A stretch of DNA of 64,000 nucleotides from Desulfovibrionales bacterium (GTDB lineage Bacteria; Desulfobacterota; QYQD01): contig JAQURM010000001.1 of the NCBI GenBank assembly GCA_028715605.1, forward strand, positions 62,001 to 126,000, given 5' to 3'. A program made the position numbers and the translations under genes. The notes beneath the pieces are model-generated. The model saw nothing but the letters and a program-made list of their open reading frames with translations. It made no database searches and had not been told where the DNA came from. This document shows, in pieces, positions 1 to 8,296 of the stretch (positions are counted from its first letter, which is position 1; each line of letters starts with the position of its first letter).

Positions 1-741
1 AGAAAAAGAAAAAAATACAATATTATTTCCTTGTGTCTTCAATTTAAAGTATCTATCAAATCTTGGTATGCCGACAATCTCTACCGTATCTCGGCTAATT
101 CCTTCAATATTTGCATTGACAAAAGCATTTCTTGTTTTTTCGTTATAAACAAGCAGCTTAGTGCCTATAAATTTATTATTGGTATAGGCGTTCACTAATA
201 GATCATGGGCATCTTGTGAAGCATCCCCCCCCTTATACACGGGAGAAATCCCTTCTTTAAACAACACAACAAAAGGTATCTTGGCCTCATTACAAACAAC
301 AGCTAACTCCTGTTGCCATGCATAGACATAATTTGCAGACATTACAGCGTTAATGCCAGAACTCTTGGACAACTCACTCAAAAGTGCTTTAAGAAACCGC
401 CTATACATCTCTTTCTCATGATTGAAGCCCTTAAATTCATGATACTTAATATGGCTTTGACTTAATGGCATTTGCGAAAAATAATGATTAAATATGCTTA
501 TAAAAACAAATTTTGGAATAATGAGATAATTAAGTGTTGAACCATATTTTGCCAACTCTTCAATGTCTTCATCAAAAATCGAGCGTCCTAGACAAAGAAC
601 ATTATACTTACTGCCCGTATTAAATGATTTCGATAAAAGCATTGCAAGTCTTGCCGTAAGAATAGGCATACCGAGGCGAACACTCAATTGAACCAGGTTA
701 AAATGAACAATTAAGCTTTTAGCAATACGAGAAAATTTCAA
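1..741 (-). CDS. Partial surface carbohydrate biosynthesis-like protein
   Basis: Incomplete gene running off the left edge; about 247 codons are visible. The chosen start is TTG at 741, because GAGG lies 6 bases upstream and no closer ATG has a ribosome binding site; the first internal ATG is at 669. No signal peptide is clear. Near the visible end the motif GIPRFDRY resembles GHPRFDLL in the protein at 10162-11535, so both may share the CDP-glycerol-transferase-like fold of surface-carbohydrate proteins; this is inference. The gene is AT-rich and is the last visible member of the polysaccharide locus. A glycosyltransferase of another family cannot be excluded. Confidence 0.6.
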   Translation of the reverse strand, partial: MKFSRIAKSLIVHFNLVQLSVRLGMPILTARLAMLLSKSFNTGSKYNVLCLGRSIFDEDIEELAKYGSTLNYLIIPKFVFISIFNHYFSQMPLSQSHIKYHEFKGFNHEKEMYRRFLKALLSELSKSSGINAVMSANYVYAWQQELAVVCNEAKIPFVVLFKEGISPVYKGGDASQDAHDLLVNAYTNNKFIGTKLLVYNEKTRNAFVNANIEGISRDTVEIVGIPRFDRYFKLKTQGNNIVFFSFS

Positions 742-804
742 TCCTATCCTCTATTGTTGAGAAATACCGGCATGCTAAAGAATCACGGCACTGTTGGATT
801 ATTA

Positions 805-1011
805 CTAAACTACTTCATACGCACCGAAACCTTCAACGAAATATTCCAGGCCCAAGGCACGGGCTAGAGGTTGGCAGAAAGGACGAGACATTTATCGGAA
901 TGATTTATCTGGTTGCTGCACCGATTCAAAATATCTTGGAATCCACATAAAAAGTCGAGGAGCCAAAACTAAAACTTGCTTATCAAATATTTTCCGTAAA
1001 TCGCAAAACAC
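805..1011 (-). pseudogene. Possible decayed coding remnants in a 353-base gap
   Basis: The gap 742-1094 has no intact gene. On the minus strand two short frames abut: GTG at 1011 to TAA at 892 (39 residues, containing LVLAPRLFMWIPRYF) and ATG at 891 to TAG at 805 (28 residues, containing ARALGLEYFVEGFGAY). Their amino-acid make-up looks protein-like rather than random, and stop and start touch as TAAATG. I do not recognise a family. They may be the remains of one or two sugar-modification genes; chance open frames are equally possible. Confidence 0.3.
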
Positions 1012-1094
1012 TGTGCATTATGGACTGACTTTACTACGAAGAGTTACTCGACAACCCTCGCCTTTAAAGCTCCCCTCTAAGACCAATTCCCCCG

Positions 1095-1856
1095 TCAGGG
1101 CACTATATGCGGAAGGTTCACCAAACCATTGGCGAGCAAGTACTCGGCGACGCGTAATTCCCATTCATGATCAATGTCCCATGAGTAAATAGGGTCAATC
1201 AGCACCGCGCCTTTGACGCGTCCAAAACGGCCAACGCTGAGCATGGTCTCGGTACGGGCAGCAAACAGATTGCCGAACTTCAGCGCACTCGGTTTGCTCT
1301 GACGGCTACGCGCCTGATTACGTTCTTCTTCGAAAAGAAACTCCCAGCGGCCGTCCGCCTTCATGAAGGCCAGGTTGTAAGGATGGTGGCGGTGGTCCAG
1401 CTCTGCCATAGTAGTCACCGAATCCAAGTCGGGCTCGGCACGCAGGAGTTCCACCGCCGCGTCAATGTGAGCAGCAGTGACAAACGGGGAGGTGGGTTGG
1501 ATCAGCACAACCATATCAATATTCAGACCGTGCTCGCCCTGCAGACGACGCACCAGATCAGCCACTGCCGCATCTGCAGGCACTTGATCACCAGCCAGTT
1601 CCTCCGGACGGCGGAAGGGCACCTGTGCGCCATAGCGTTTGGCTACCGCCGCGATCTCGTCGTCCTCCGTCGAAACATACACAGCATCGATACTCCGTGC
1701 CTGCTGCGCTGCCGCAATGGAATAGGCCAGCAGGGGACGCCCCGCCAGTAACGCAATGTTTTTGCGCGGGAAGCGCTTCGACCCCCCGCGTGCCGGCACA
1801 ACAACAATTGCCCGCCCCTCACCGGAAACAACGGGCTGTGAATCCGTACTTGTCAT
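1095..1856 (-). CDS. neuA: CMP-N-acylneuraminate cytidylyltransferase family protein
   Basis: Activates a sialic-acid-like (nonulosonic) sugar with CTP to give the CMP-sugar used by glycosyltransferases; cytoplasmic. The family signature PARGGSKRFPRKN sits near residues 20-35 (nucleotide-binding P-loop-like turn), followed by VSTEDDEIA and LIQPTSPF, all typical of NeuA/PseF/KdsB-type transferases. Length (253 residues) fits the family. The start is taken as ATG at 1856, which overlaps the upstream stop as TAATG; a GTG at 1868 is an alternative. Last enzyme of the nonulosonate gene set. The precise sugar (neuraminate, legionaminate, KDN) cannot be read from sequence. Confidence 0.88.
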   Translation of the reverse strand: MTSTDSQPVVSGEGRAIVVVPARGGSKRFPRKNIALLAGRPLLAYSIAAAQQARSIDAVYVSTEDDEIAAVAKRYGAQVPFRRPEELAGDQVPADAAVADLVRRLQGEHGLNIDMVVLIQPTSPFVTAAHIDAAVELLRAEPDLDSVTTMAELDHRHHPYNLAFMKADGRWEFLFEEERNQARSRQSKPSALKFGNLFAARTETMLSVGRFGRVKGAVLIDPIYSWDIDHEWELRVAEYLLANGLVNLPHIVP

Positions 1857-2773
1857 TATGCCAGACACAACTTTCCAGTCTTCAAATAGTGCTCGTAATC
1901 GCGGTAGACAGCCTCACTTAGACGCTTCTCTTCGTCAGTCTGACCCCGGAAGGGCTTGGCCACATATTCCTTACAGATGCCGCGCAACGACAACAGATAT
2001 TTGACCTCCGCAGCTGACTCCCCGTTGTGCCAGTAAGCTCCTTTAGGTAGGCGCTTGAGAAAGCTCATGATCTCGTCGTTCTTGGCGCGCGCCCTACTCA
2101 GGCTATCGGACTGGATTGATACATAGAGCTCTTTAAACAGTTCAGGAAAACAAGCCGCGGTGCTGCTGGAACTCGCTTCCAACCCATGGCATAGGAACGA
2201 AAACATCTGGCAATCGGCCGAGCCAAATACCTGGAAATCCGGTGAGTTGAGCGCCATGAACCCCTGGTTTACCCGCAGATCGAACCCCGCCAGCTTGACG
2301 CCGTGAATGTTCGGGTGGCTTTTCAGGGACTTGACCACCTCAATGGGAATACCACTGGTACGGGTGGTATTCTGATACAGCCAGATAGGAAGCGGCGATC
2401 TATCGGCAATCCCGCGGTAGAGCAATTCCACTGCCTCACCGCTTATCTTTTTGTCATACGGGATGACGTGAATACCGTCAATACGGCAGTCAGCGACAGC
2501 GCCGATAAATTCCAGTGAGTCGCGCACGCTAAAACTGCCGCCACCTACAAGCAGTGGTACGCGTCCGTCGTTGACCTCTGCCATCTTGCGCGCAACCGCA
2601 ACACGGGTGGCGAAAGAGAGGTTCATGCCTTCGCCGGCCGAACCGAGCGCGAACAGCGCAAGGCCATGACCAGCGAGGAAATCTATCAGACGCTCAATGC
2701 CTTCCAGGTCAGCGTCTTCATTTGCTGTGAGTGGCGTCGGTACGACCACCATCACCCCCTTAATTCTTCTCAT
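1856..2773 (-). CDS. DapA/NanA-family aldolase
   Basis: A (beta/alpha)8 class-I aldolase of the dihydrodipicolinate synthase / N-acetylneuraminate lyase family. Visible hallmarks are LGSAGEG near residue 45 (substrate carboxylate loop, GTTGE in DapA), the tyrosine of LYQNTT and the Schiff-base lysine in GVKLAG. The length of 305 residues is normal. ATG at 2773 has GGAG 7 bases upstream. Because it is coupled to neuA (TAATG) and lies in a polysaccharide locus, a role in making or cleaving a keto-deoxy sugar acid is more likely than lysine synthesis; that is inference from context. Confidence 0.8.
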   Translation of the reverse strand: MRRIKGVMVVVPTPLTANEDADLEGIERLIDFLAGHGLALFALGSAGEGMNLSFATRVAVARKMAEVNDGRVPLLVGGGSFSVRDSLEFIGAVADCRIDGIHVIPYDKKISGEAVELLYRGIADRSPLPIWLYQNTTRTSGIPIEVVKSLKSHPNIHGVKLAGFDLRVNQGFMALNSPDFQVFGSADCQMFSFLCHGLEASSSSTAACFPELFKELYVSIQSDSLSRARAKNDEIMSFLKRLPKGAYWHNGESAAEVKYLLSLRGICKEYVAKPFRGQTDEEKRLSEAVYRDYEHYLKTGKLCLA

Positions 2774-2794
2774 AATAATTCTCCAGTGAGACTG

Positions 2795-3793
2795 TCAACC
2801 GATCTTTCTGCCAATAGTAATCAATTTGTAACCCAGCTTGTTTTTATCCATATAGCGCTCCAGCGCCTCCCGCACCTCGGTAGGAATGGTAAACTCCTCA
2901 GCGCACTCTACGTCGGGCTCACGGTAGAGCGTATTATATTGTAGGAAATGCTCGATTTCGTGTAGCTGTGGCAACACAGAAAACTCAACGACCTTTTTGA
3001 AGCCGCTCTTACGCAGAATTTTGTCCATGGTTTCAGGGGTGAAATACCACAGATGGGCGCGCCCAGATACCGTGGAATTGTGCTCCCGGGTCATGCGAAT
3101 AATCAGGCTGTGACCATTAGGCACGAAAAACAGCACTAAACCATCATTCTTAAGCACACGGCGGATAGTTTGCAACATGCCATTGGGGTCGGTGAGGTGT
3201 TCTAAAACACCCCAGAGAGTCACAACATCGAATTCGCCACCGGCAAAACCAGCCTCTTCCAATTTCTTCTCGTGGATCGTCAAACTGTAATCACGGCGTG
3301 CGATGGCCGCCGCGTCGGCATTCAGTTCCACGCCCATGACATCCCATCCGGCGTCACGAGCCAGGCTCAGGAACTGGCCGATGGAGCAACCCACATCTAG
3401 CAGTTTTCCACCCTGCGGGTAGATGCGACGCAGTTCCTCAAGAGCAGGCAAGTACTTCTTCTCCGCGTTCCAGGTCTGTTCCTTGGTCTTCTTCTGAACC
3501 TTGATCCAGTGGTCAGCAGTCTTGGACTGCTTGTAGATGGAATCCTGTATCTCGGCGGTGAGTTGTGGGTTGACGTACAACAACCCGCAATGACGGCACC
3601 TTACGAAGTCGAATCCAGCCTTGTCGAACACCCACACGGAATCGTCCACATCGCATACCGGACAGTTGATGCGCTCGACCATATGCGCATGAATCTTCCC
3701 TGTGTCAGGGTCGATGAAACGCTGCGCTTCCTCGTGCTTGATACGCAAGAACTCCTGCCTGTCCTTATCCATGAAATCAAAAACTTTAGCCAT
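2795..3793 (-). CDS. Class I SAM methyltransferase with N-terminal zinc motif
   Basis: An S-adenosylmethionine-dependent methyltransferase. An N-terminal pair of cysteine motifs (CPVC near residue 45, CRHC near residue 67) probably binds zinc, as in sugar C- and O-methyltransferases of polysaccharide loci. The SAM-binding motif I is LLDVGCSIGQFL, and WGVLEHLTDP is the usual motif after the acidic loop. The 332-residue length is typical. It lies between the aldolase and a second methyltransferase-like gene, so it probably methylates a surface sugar or its lipid-linked intermediate. The substrate is unknown. Confidence 0.82.
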   Translation of the reverse strand: MAKVFDFMDKDRQEFLRIKHEEAQRFIDPDTGKIHAHMVERINCPVCDVDDSVWVFDKAGFDFVRCRHCGLLYVNPQLTAEIQDSIYKQSKTADHWIKVQKKTKEQTWNAEKKYLPALEELRRIYPQGGKLLDVGCSIGQFLSLARDAGWDVMGVELNADAAAIARRDYSLTIHEKKLEEAGFAGGEFDVVTLWGVLEHLTDPNGMLQTIRRVLKNDGLVLFFVPNGHSLIIRMTREHNSTVSGRAHLWYFTPETMDKILRKSGFKKVVEFSVLPQLHEIEHFLQYNTLYREPDVECAEEFTIPTEVREALERYMDKNKLGYKLITIGRKIG

Positions 3794-3869
3794 AGGTTAG
3801 CTTCTTGTTTTGCTGCCGGGTCCTAGCCTACAACACCCGCCACGTTTAGTTTAGGGAAACTCCGATTAA

Positions 3870-4667
3870 TCAGAGTTTCCCTAGATATTTACTATTTTTA
3901 AATTTCAAAGTTAACGTTGTATTTCCGAAGATCTTAAAGCTTTCAGCGAAAGCGTCAGAAGGTGTTATTTCGTCAAAATGCAGGATATCCTCTTTCGAGC
4001 ATGGATCCACGAAGCCCAAATGTTTTAATGCATTATAACGTACTTTCTCTGTTCCAAATACTTTCTGGAGTACATAACAGGTACTTACTCTTTTATCAAT
4101 TATAGCAGATACAGGCGTTTTTGAATTTTTTACGATGTACAAGTAATCATAGTCAAAAGCAATTGTTCCATCTGAAGGCGCTATGTAGCTTGGTCCATCG
4201 ACATAAACAAAATCGTATTTTTTGTTAGGGATATTTTTGTATCGTACACCTCGAAAAAGTGAATAATAATCTTCAATGACAGGACTAAAAATAATATCAA
4301 CATAAGGCATCATAAATTTCGGCAATAGTATTTTTGCCATGTTATAATATTCTTCAACTGATTCCATCGAAGTAATACTTCCCCTAAACCCCTCTTTTTC
4401 ATTTTCGATTAGAGCATAGGCTATTACAATGGTTGAAATTCCGGTACCGCACTCCAAAATTTCTTTTGGTTTATTTTTTCGTACAAAATTATAAAGCGTC
4501 CAATAATCACCGAAACCACAGCCTGTCGATCCTGATGCTAAAATATAACTATTCAATATCTCCCATAACTCATTATTTTTTTTAAAATTTGCTAAATATC
4601 TTTTTTCGATCTCTCGCCTTGTTATATTTAGCGTATATGATTTTATTCTATTTGCGACTGTTATCAT
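3870..4667 (-). CDS. Class I methyltransferase-like protein
   Basis: A 265-residue protein with a Rossmann-type SAM-binding signature, ILECGTGISTIV (residues about 90-105), and an acidic strand end, SITSMESVEEYY, suited to the ribose hydroxyls. The YDFVYVDGPSY segment is the motif IV equivalent seen in O-methyltransferases related to class-I catechol types. It is much more AT-rich than the GC-richer gene before it, pointing to a different origin. A surface-sugar or aglycone methyltransferase is the best guess; substrate unknown. Confidence 0.6.
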   Translation of the reverse strand: MITVANRIKSYTLNITRREIEKRYLANFKKNNELWEILNSYILASGSTGCGFGDYWTLYNFVRKNKPKEILECGTGISTIVIAYALIENEKEGFRGSITSMESVEEYYNMAKILLPKFMMPYVDIIFSPVIEDYYSLFRGVRYKNIPNKKYDFVYVDGPSYIAPSDGTIAFDYDYLYIVKNSKTPVSAIIDKRVSTCYVLQKVFGTEKVRYNALKHLGFVDPCSKEDILHFDEITPSDAFAESFKIFGNTTLTLKFKNSKYLGKL

Positions 4668-4839
4668 TCAGTTACTCTCAAAAATCATTTTTTTCTCTTC
4701 AGAGAATTTTAACTATCTATGATTTGTCTTTATCGCTTGAATAATGCTGCCGAATCATTTTCATCGTTTTATACTTATGCCAGCTTTGTCCGGTTATACC
4801 GTAACAATGAACGAAAGTTGTTATCTTATCAATAGGCTG

Positions 4840-5490
4840 TCAATTCCAAGGGTGCTGCATAACAAACGAAGACAACTCTCGCAAATCTTCCAGCATGTAT
4901 TCAGGACTAATGTCAAAACGGGAAATATCTTTGCCGACTCCTGCAAAATAACAGCCTGCCCGCAAGGCAGCCCGCCGATCGACCTCACTGTCGCCCACAT
5001 AAAGGATATTTTCTGCCGAACATTGCCAGGTTCTCATGATTTCAGCCACGTGTTGCTCCTTACTTGCTGGACAGCCATATATCTTATTAAATACAGGCCC
5101 CCATCCCCGCTTAAGTATGATATTTTTTAAGGTTAATTCCGGGGTCGCGGAACTGATCATCAATTTGATACCCATGGCATATAGTTCAGCTAGCGCTTGC
5201 GTTGCTCCTTTAATCTCATGAGCTTGTATAATTTTTTCCTCACACAACTTGGTATAGAGGGCAGATAGCTCCAGGGAATCAACAACGACTCCTTGATTTG
5301 TTGAATTTAACCGTTCAGAAACGTATGTAAATATTGCATTACGGTCTCCAAACTCAGGATCCGACAGTACTTTATCTAGAAGTGGCTTAGCGCCAGGCAA
5401 GTGATCGGTAACTTCAAAAAAAGTCTGCCGCTTAATCTCATTTGATTCAACTAAAGTACCATCAAAATCAAACACCACAAGCTTTATCAT
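4840..5490 (-). CDS. HAD-superfamily phosphatase
   Basis: A phosphatase of the haloacid dehalogenase type. Motif I is VFDFDGTLVE at the N-terminus (catalytic Asp pair), motif II is ISSATPEL and motif IV is YVGDSEVDRRAA. The start is set at ATG 5490, 10 bases after the stop of the NeuB-like gene; an upstream in-frame start would overlap that gene and delay motif I. A cap domain fills the space between motifs I and II. In nonulosonate pathways such an enzyme removes the phosphate from a sugar-9-phosphate made by the synthase, which fits this position, but the substrate is inferred. Confidence 0.82.
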   Translation of the reverse strand: MIKLVVFDFDGTLVESNEIKRQTFFEVTDHLPGAKPLLDKVLSDPEFGDRNAIFTYVSERLNSTNQGVVVDSLELSALYTKLCEEKIIQAHEIKGATQALAELYAMGIKLMISSATPELTLKNIILKRGWGPVFNKIYGCPASKEQHVAEIMRTWQCSAENILYVGDSEVDRRAALRAGCYFAGVGKDISRFDISPEYMLEDLRELSSFVMQHPWN

Positions 5491-5500
5491 AAAATCACTA

Positions 5501-7027
5501 TCAATCAGCCCCAAACTGGAATCGGCCCCAGTGTTCCACAGCGGTTTTCCTTTCACTTCTATCAAGCGCGTTTATCCGCCTGTCATTATACACGGAATCA
5601 TTATTGTAATGTGTGGTGGAAACCTCTTCCACAATGCAGCCGGTATCGGACCAAAAATGATGCCAAACCCCAGGCTGCACCAGGGCAATGTTACCAGGAT
5701 GCAATGTTCTCCTGTGTCCATCTATCTCACATTCAAAAACTCCGCTAAGAACCTGAAAGGATTCCTCCTTGCGTTTGTGGTAATGCGCCGGATGTCTTTG
5801 CCCGGGCAAAACAACAATTAGTTTTTTACAATACTCACGGTTTATGCAATCAATAATTACGGCGCCAACTTCTCTGAAATTTTTTGCTCCATAATGATGG
5901 GAAAACTCAATATGGAACCCACTATCAAGCGCTATTGACGCCTCGTTCAACATGGCTTTTACTTCATGAATCGCCTTTTTAAGCACCGAAGTATCTGTAG
6001 CGGGCGGGATGGATACGCTGTTTTTCCAGAGCGGATCATCTTTTTTTAGCGATTCTTTAGCAACTATTCCCTCTTGCCAAACCCCGTTTGGAAGTTGCCC
6101 CTCGGAAAATGGCATTGCAAAATAAACATCATCACGAGTTAATACTGTGCCCTTTTTAACATTCCTCTTTAAGAATACGCCCCTTTGCAAATCATCTAAT
6201 GATTTTTTTTCCAAGTCCGTAACAGGACGTTTATTTTTTATTCCACAGAGAGTTACGGCATGTTTATAGGCCTCCAGCCATTTATCGAGTTGCTCGGGCG
6301 TAGATGAATAGGAATTAAGTTTGATTTGGTCGGTCTCAACTCCCACATGTCTCTCAAATATCCTGGCGCCTTTTGCAACCGCGATTTGAATAGCAACAGT
6401 TTCATTAGGATCTTCATGTGTCGACCAACCGATTGTATGATCCCGATAACGGCTGCGCATAACGTCAATATAGTTCAAGTTGAACAGATTGTTAGGGATT
6501 GGGTAAACCGAAACACAGTGCATCAATGCATGTTGTACGCCTCTATGTTCAAAAAAGCTGGTGATGTTGTCTATATCGCTAATTTCCAATCCCCCGGTTG
6601 AAACAAGCACCGGCATAAAAGAATCAGCAATTGCCTCAAGCAAAGGCCAGTCTTTTGCAGAGCAACTCGCAACCTTAATAATATCAAAGCCCATATCGGT
6701 TATTACCGGCACCGACTCATCATCAAACGGGGTACACATCGTCAGCATGCCTTCATCCTTGACAGCATCGAATAATGTTTGCCACTCCTTGTCACTGAGA
6801 CGAGTTGCGAGAAAACGTGGTATGTGTTTATTATCGCTTGATTTTTTATGCGCAGGATGAATGAATGTGTCTAATTGGCGGAACTGGAATTTTAAGGCGG
6901 CACGAACCTTATGCTTTCTCACAATTTTTCCACATTCTCTGATCACCTTAAGTCCATGATCCATGCTTCCTTGGTGGTTATTGGCCAGATCCAAAACAAA
7001 CAAATCATTAAAATCAAACTCTGTCAT
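5501..7027 (-). CDS. neuB: NeuB-like nonulosonate synthase with SAF and C-terminal cupin domains
   Basis: Residues 1-260 form the NeuB TIM barrel that condenses a hexose-type sugar with phosphoenolpyruvate: LANNHQGS, KFQFRQ, TPFDDESV, IKVASCSAKD, LVSTGG and HCVSVYPIP are all visible. Residues about 285-345 are an SAF (antifreeze-like) domain (RGVFLKRNVKKG). The last 140 residues are a cupin with HPAHYHKRKEES and GVWHHFW metal-binding histidines. ATG at 7027 is preceded by AAAGGGA; an earlier in-frame start lacks this. At about 508 residues it is roughly 150 longer than ordinary NeuB because of the cupin. The cupin could isomerise or epimerise the sugar, but that is inference. Confidence 0.85.
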   Translation of the reverse strand: MTEFDFNDLFVLDLANNHQGSMDHGLKVIRECGKIVRKHKVRAALKFQFRQLDTFIHPAHKKSSDNKHIPRFLATRLSDKEWQTLFDAVKDEGMLTMCTPFDDESVPVITDMGFDIIKVASCSAKDWPLLEAIADSFMPVLVSTGGLEISDIDNITSFFEHRGVQHALMHCVSVYPIPNNLFNLNYIDVMRSRYRDHTIGWSTHEDPNETVAIQIAVAKGARIFERHVGVETDQIKLNSYSSTPEQLDKWLEAYKHAVTLCGIKNKRPVTDLEKKSLDDLQRGVFLKRNVKKGTVLTRDDVYFAMPFSEGQLPNGVWQEGIVAKESLKKDDPLWKNSVSIPPATDTSVLKKAIHEVKAMLNEASIALDSGFHIEFSHHYGAKNFREVGAVIIDCINREYCKKLIVVLPGQRHPAHYHKRKEESFQVLSGVFECEIDGHRRTLHPGNIALVQPGVWHHFWSDTGCIVEEVSTTHYNNDSVYNDRRINALDRSERKTAVEHWGRFQFGAD

Positions 7028-7131
7028 AATCGTCCCTTTACTATTTAAGATTGAAAGAAAATTAGCGATCTTAAAAACCAAGCTAGCCGAACAAGCCGCC
7101 TGTTTGATAGACGAAAAAACACACCGATAAA

Positions 7132-8235
7132 TTATTTCATGAGTGAAAGAGCATCAATTTTATAGCCGGCTGAATAATCAATCTTGACGGAACATTTTTT
7201 CTGCGCAGAAAGATGTGCGGCAGCGATAACCAACATCGTATCAAGCCCATGTGCTAATGAAATGGGAGAATCCTTACGGCTTCCAGTACCTAAGATTGAT
7301 TCAATATGCCTTAATTCCTGAATAAAATCATCCGGCCTTGTCTTTGTAATTTCTGATGTAGTCACTTCTCCTGTATTTAAACCAGATTCCACTGTATCTA
7401 GTCCAGGTTTGTTGCCACAATACCATTCAACATATCCGTTTTCACACTGAGCCCGCGCCCATTTCCTTGTCGGCCGGGTGACTACGTCCTGAACAACCCG
7501 ACCGACAAATCCGTCTTCGGTGACAAGCTGGAGCAAACAGATACTGTCGTAATCAATGACACCATCTCTGACATATTTCATCGTAGATGAAACCTCAACA
7601 ACTCTTCCTTTTCCTGCCTGACGGGCCAAATTCTGCCAAAGGTTAATGGCGTGAGAATGTTCGCCGCACGCGCCACCGCCACGCTCCCAATACCCAAGAT
7701 ATGTATCAGCCGGCCCATTAAGCCATGGATGAGCCTTGAAAATCCCCCCCCAATGTTCACGAAATTCAACATCCAGTGTTTGTATTTCCCCTACTTCACT
7801 GGACATTAAATAATCCGCCATCCGAGTTGCGGATTTACCAACAGCATGATCGTAGCCGACAAAAACTGTGCAACCAGCCTCATTGGCCTCTTCAAATAGC
7901 TGTTGTGCTCCCTTTAGATCTGGAGTACAGAACGGTTTTTCAACCAGTAATGTTTTTGCGCCTTGTTTAATGGAAGAACGAGCAACCGGCATATGACTAT
8001 CAGGGGGTGTTCCAATAACAATCAGATCGTAATTCCCGTCCGATATCTCGTTGCAATCATAAAGACCTATGGAGTCATCCCACTTACCATATCGTGAGGG
8101 ATATATTTCATTCTTAGCTCTTTCTAGAGCATCCTTATTAATATCACAAAGATCAACACTCCACCCCATCTGCCGTGAGGCATAACTGAGATGGTTTCCG
8201 ATGGACCCGGCCCCGTAAATTTTAACTTTTTTCAT
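7132..8235 (-). CDS. Gfo/Idh/MocA-family oxidoreductase
   Basis: NAD(P)-dependent sugar dehydrogenase family. The N-terminal Rossmann fold has IYGAGSIGNHLS, followed by IGTPPDSH and the family lysine motif VEKPF near residue 125. A C-terminal alpha/beta domain follows (EHWGG, GGGACGEHSHAI), where the histidine pair is expected to act on the substrate. The ATG at 8235 is preceded by GAGGGAG; a GTG one codon earlier is an alternative. Lying just upstream of the NeuB-like gene, it probably oxidises or reduces a precursor or side group of the nonulosonate. The exact substrate is not known. Confidence 0.8.
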   Translation of the reverse strand: MKKVKIYGAGSIGNHLSYASRQMGWSVDLCDINKDALERAKNEIYPSRYGKWDDSIGLYDCNEISDGNYDLIVIGTPPDSHMPVARSSIKQGAKTLLVEKPFCTPDLKGAQQLFEEANEAGCTVFVGYDHAVGKSATRMADYLMSSEVGEIQTLDVEFREHWGGIFKAHPWLNGPADTYLGYWERGGGACGEHSHAINLWQNLARQAGKGRVVEVSSTMKYVRDGVIDYDSICLLQLVTEDGFVGRVVQDVVTRPTRKWARAQCENGYVEWYCGNKPGLDTVESGLNTGEVTTSEITKTRPDDFIQELRHIESILGTGSRKDSPISLAHGLDTMLVIAAAHLSAQKKCSVKIDYSAGYKIDALSLMK

Positions 8236-8296
8236 CACTCCCTCATGTTAAACCATCAAATCATGTATTATCATCATTAATAACTGGAACAAAAAA

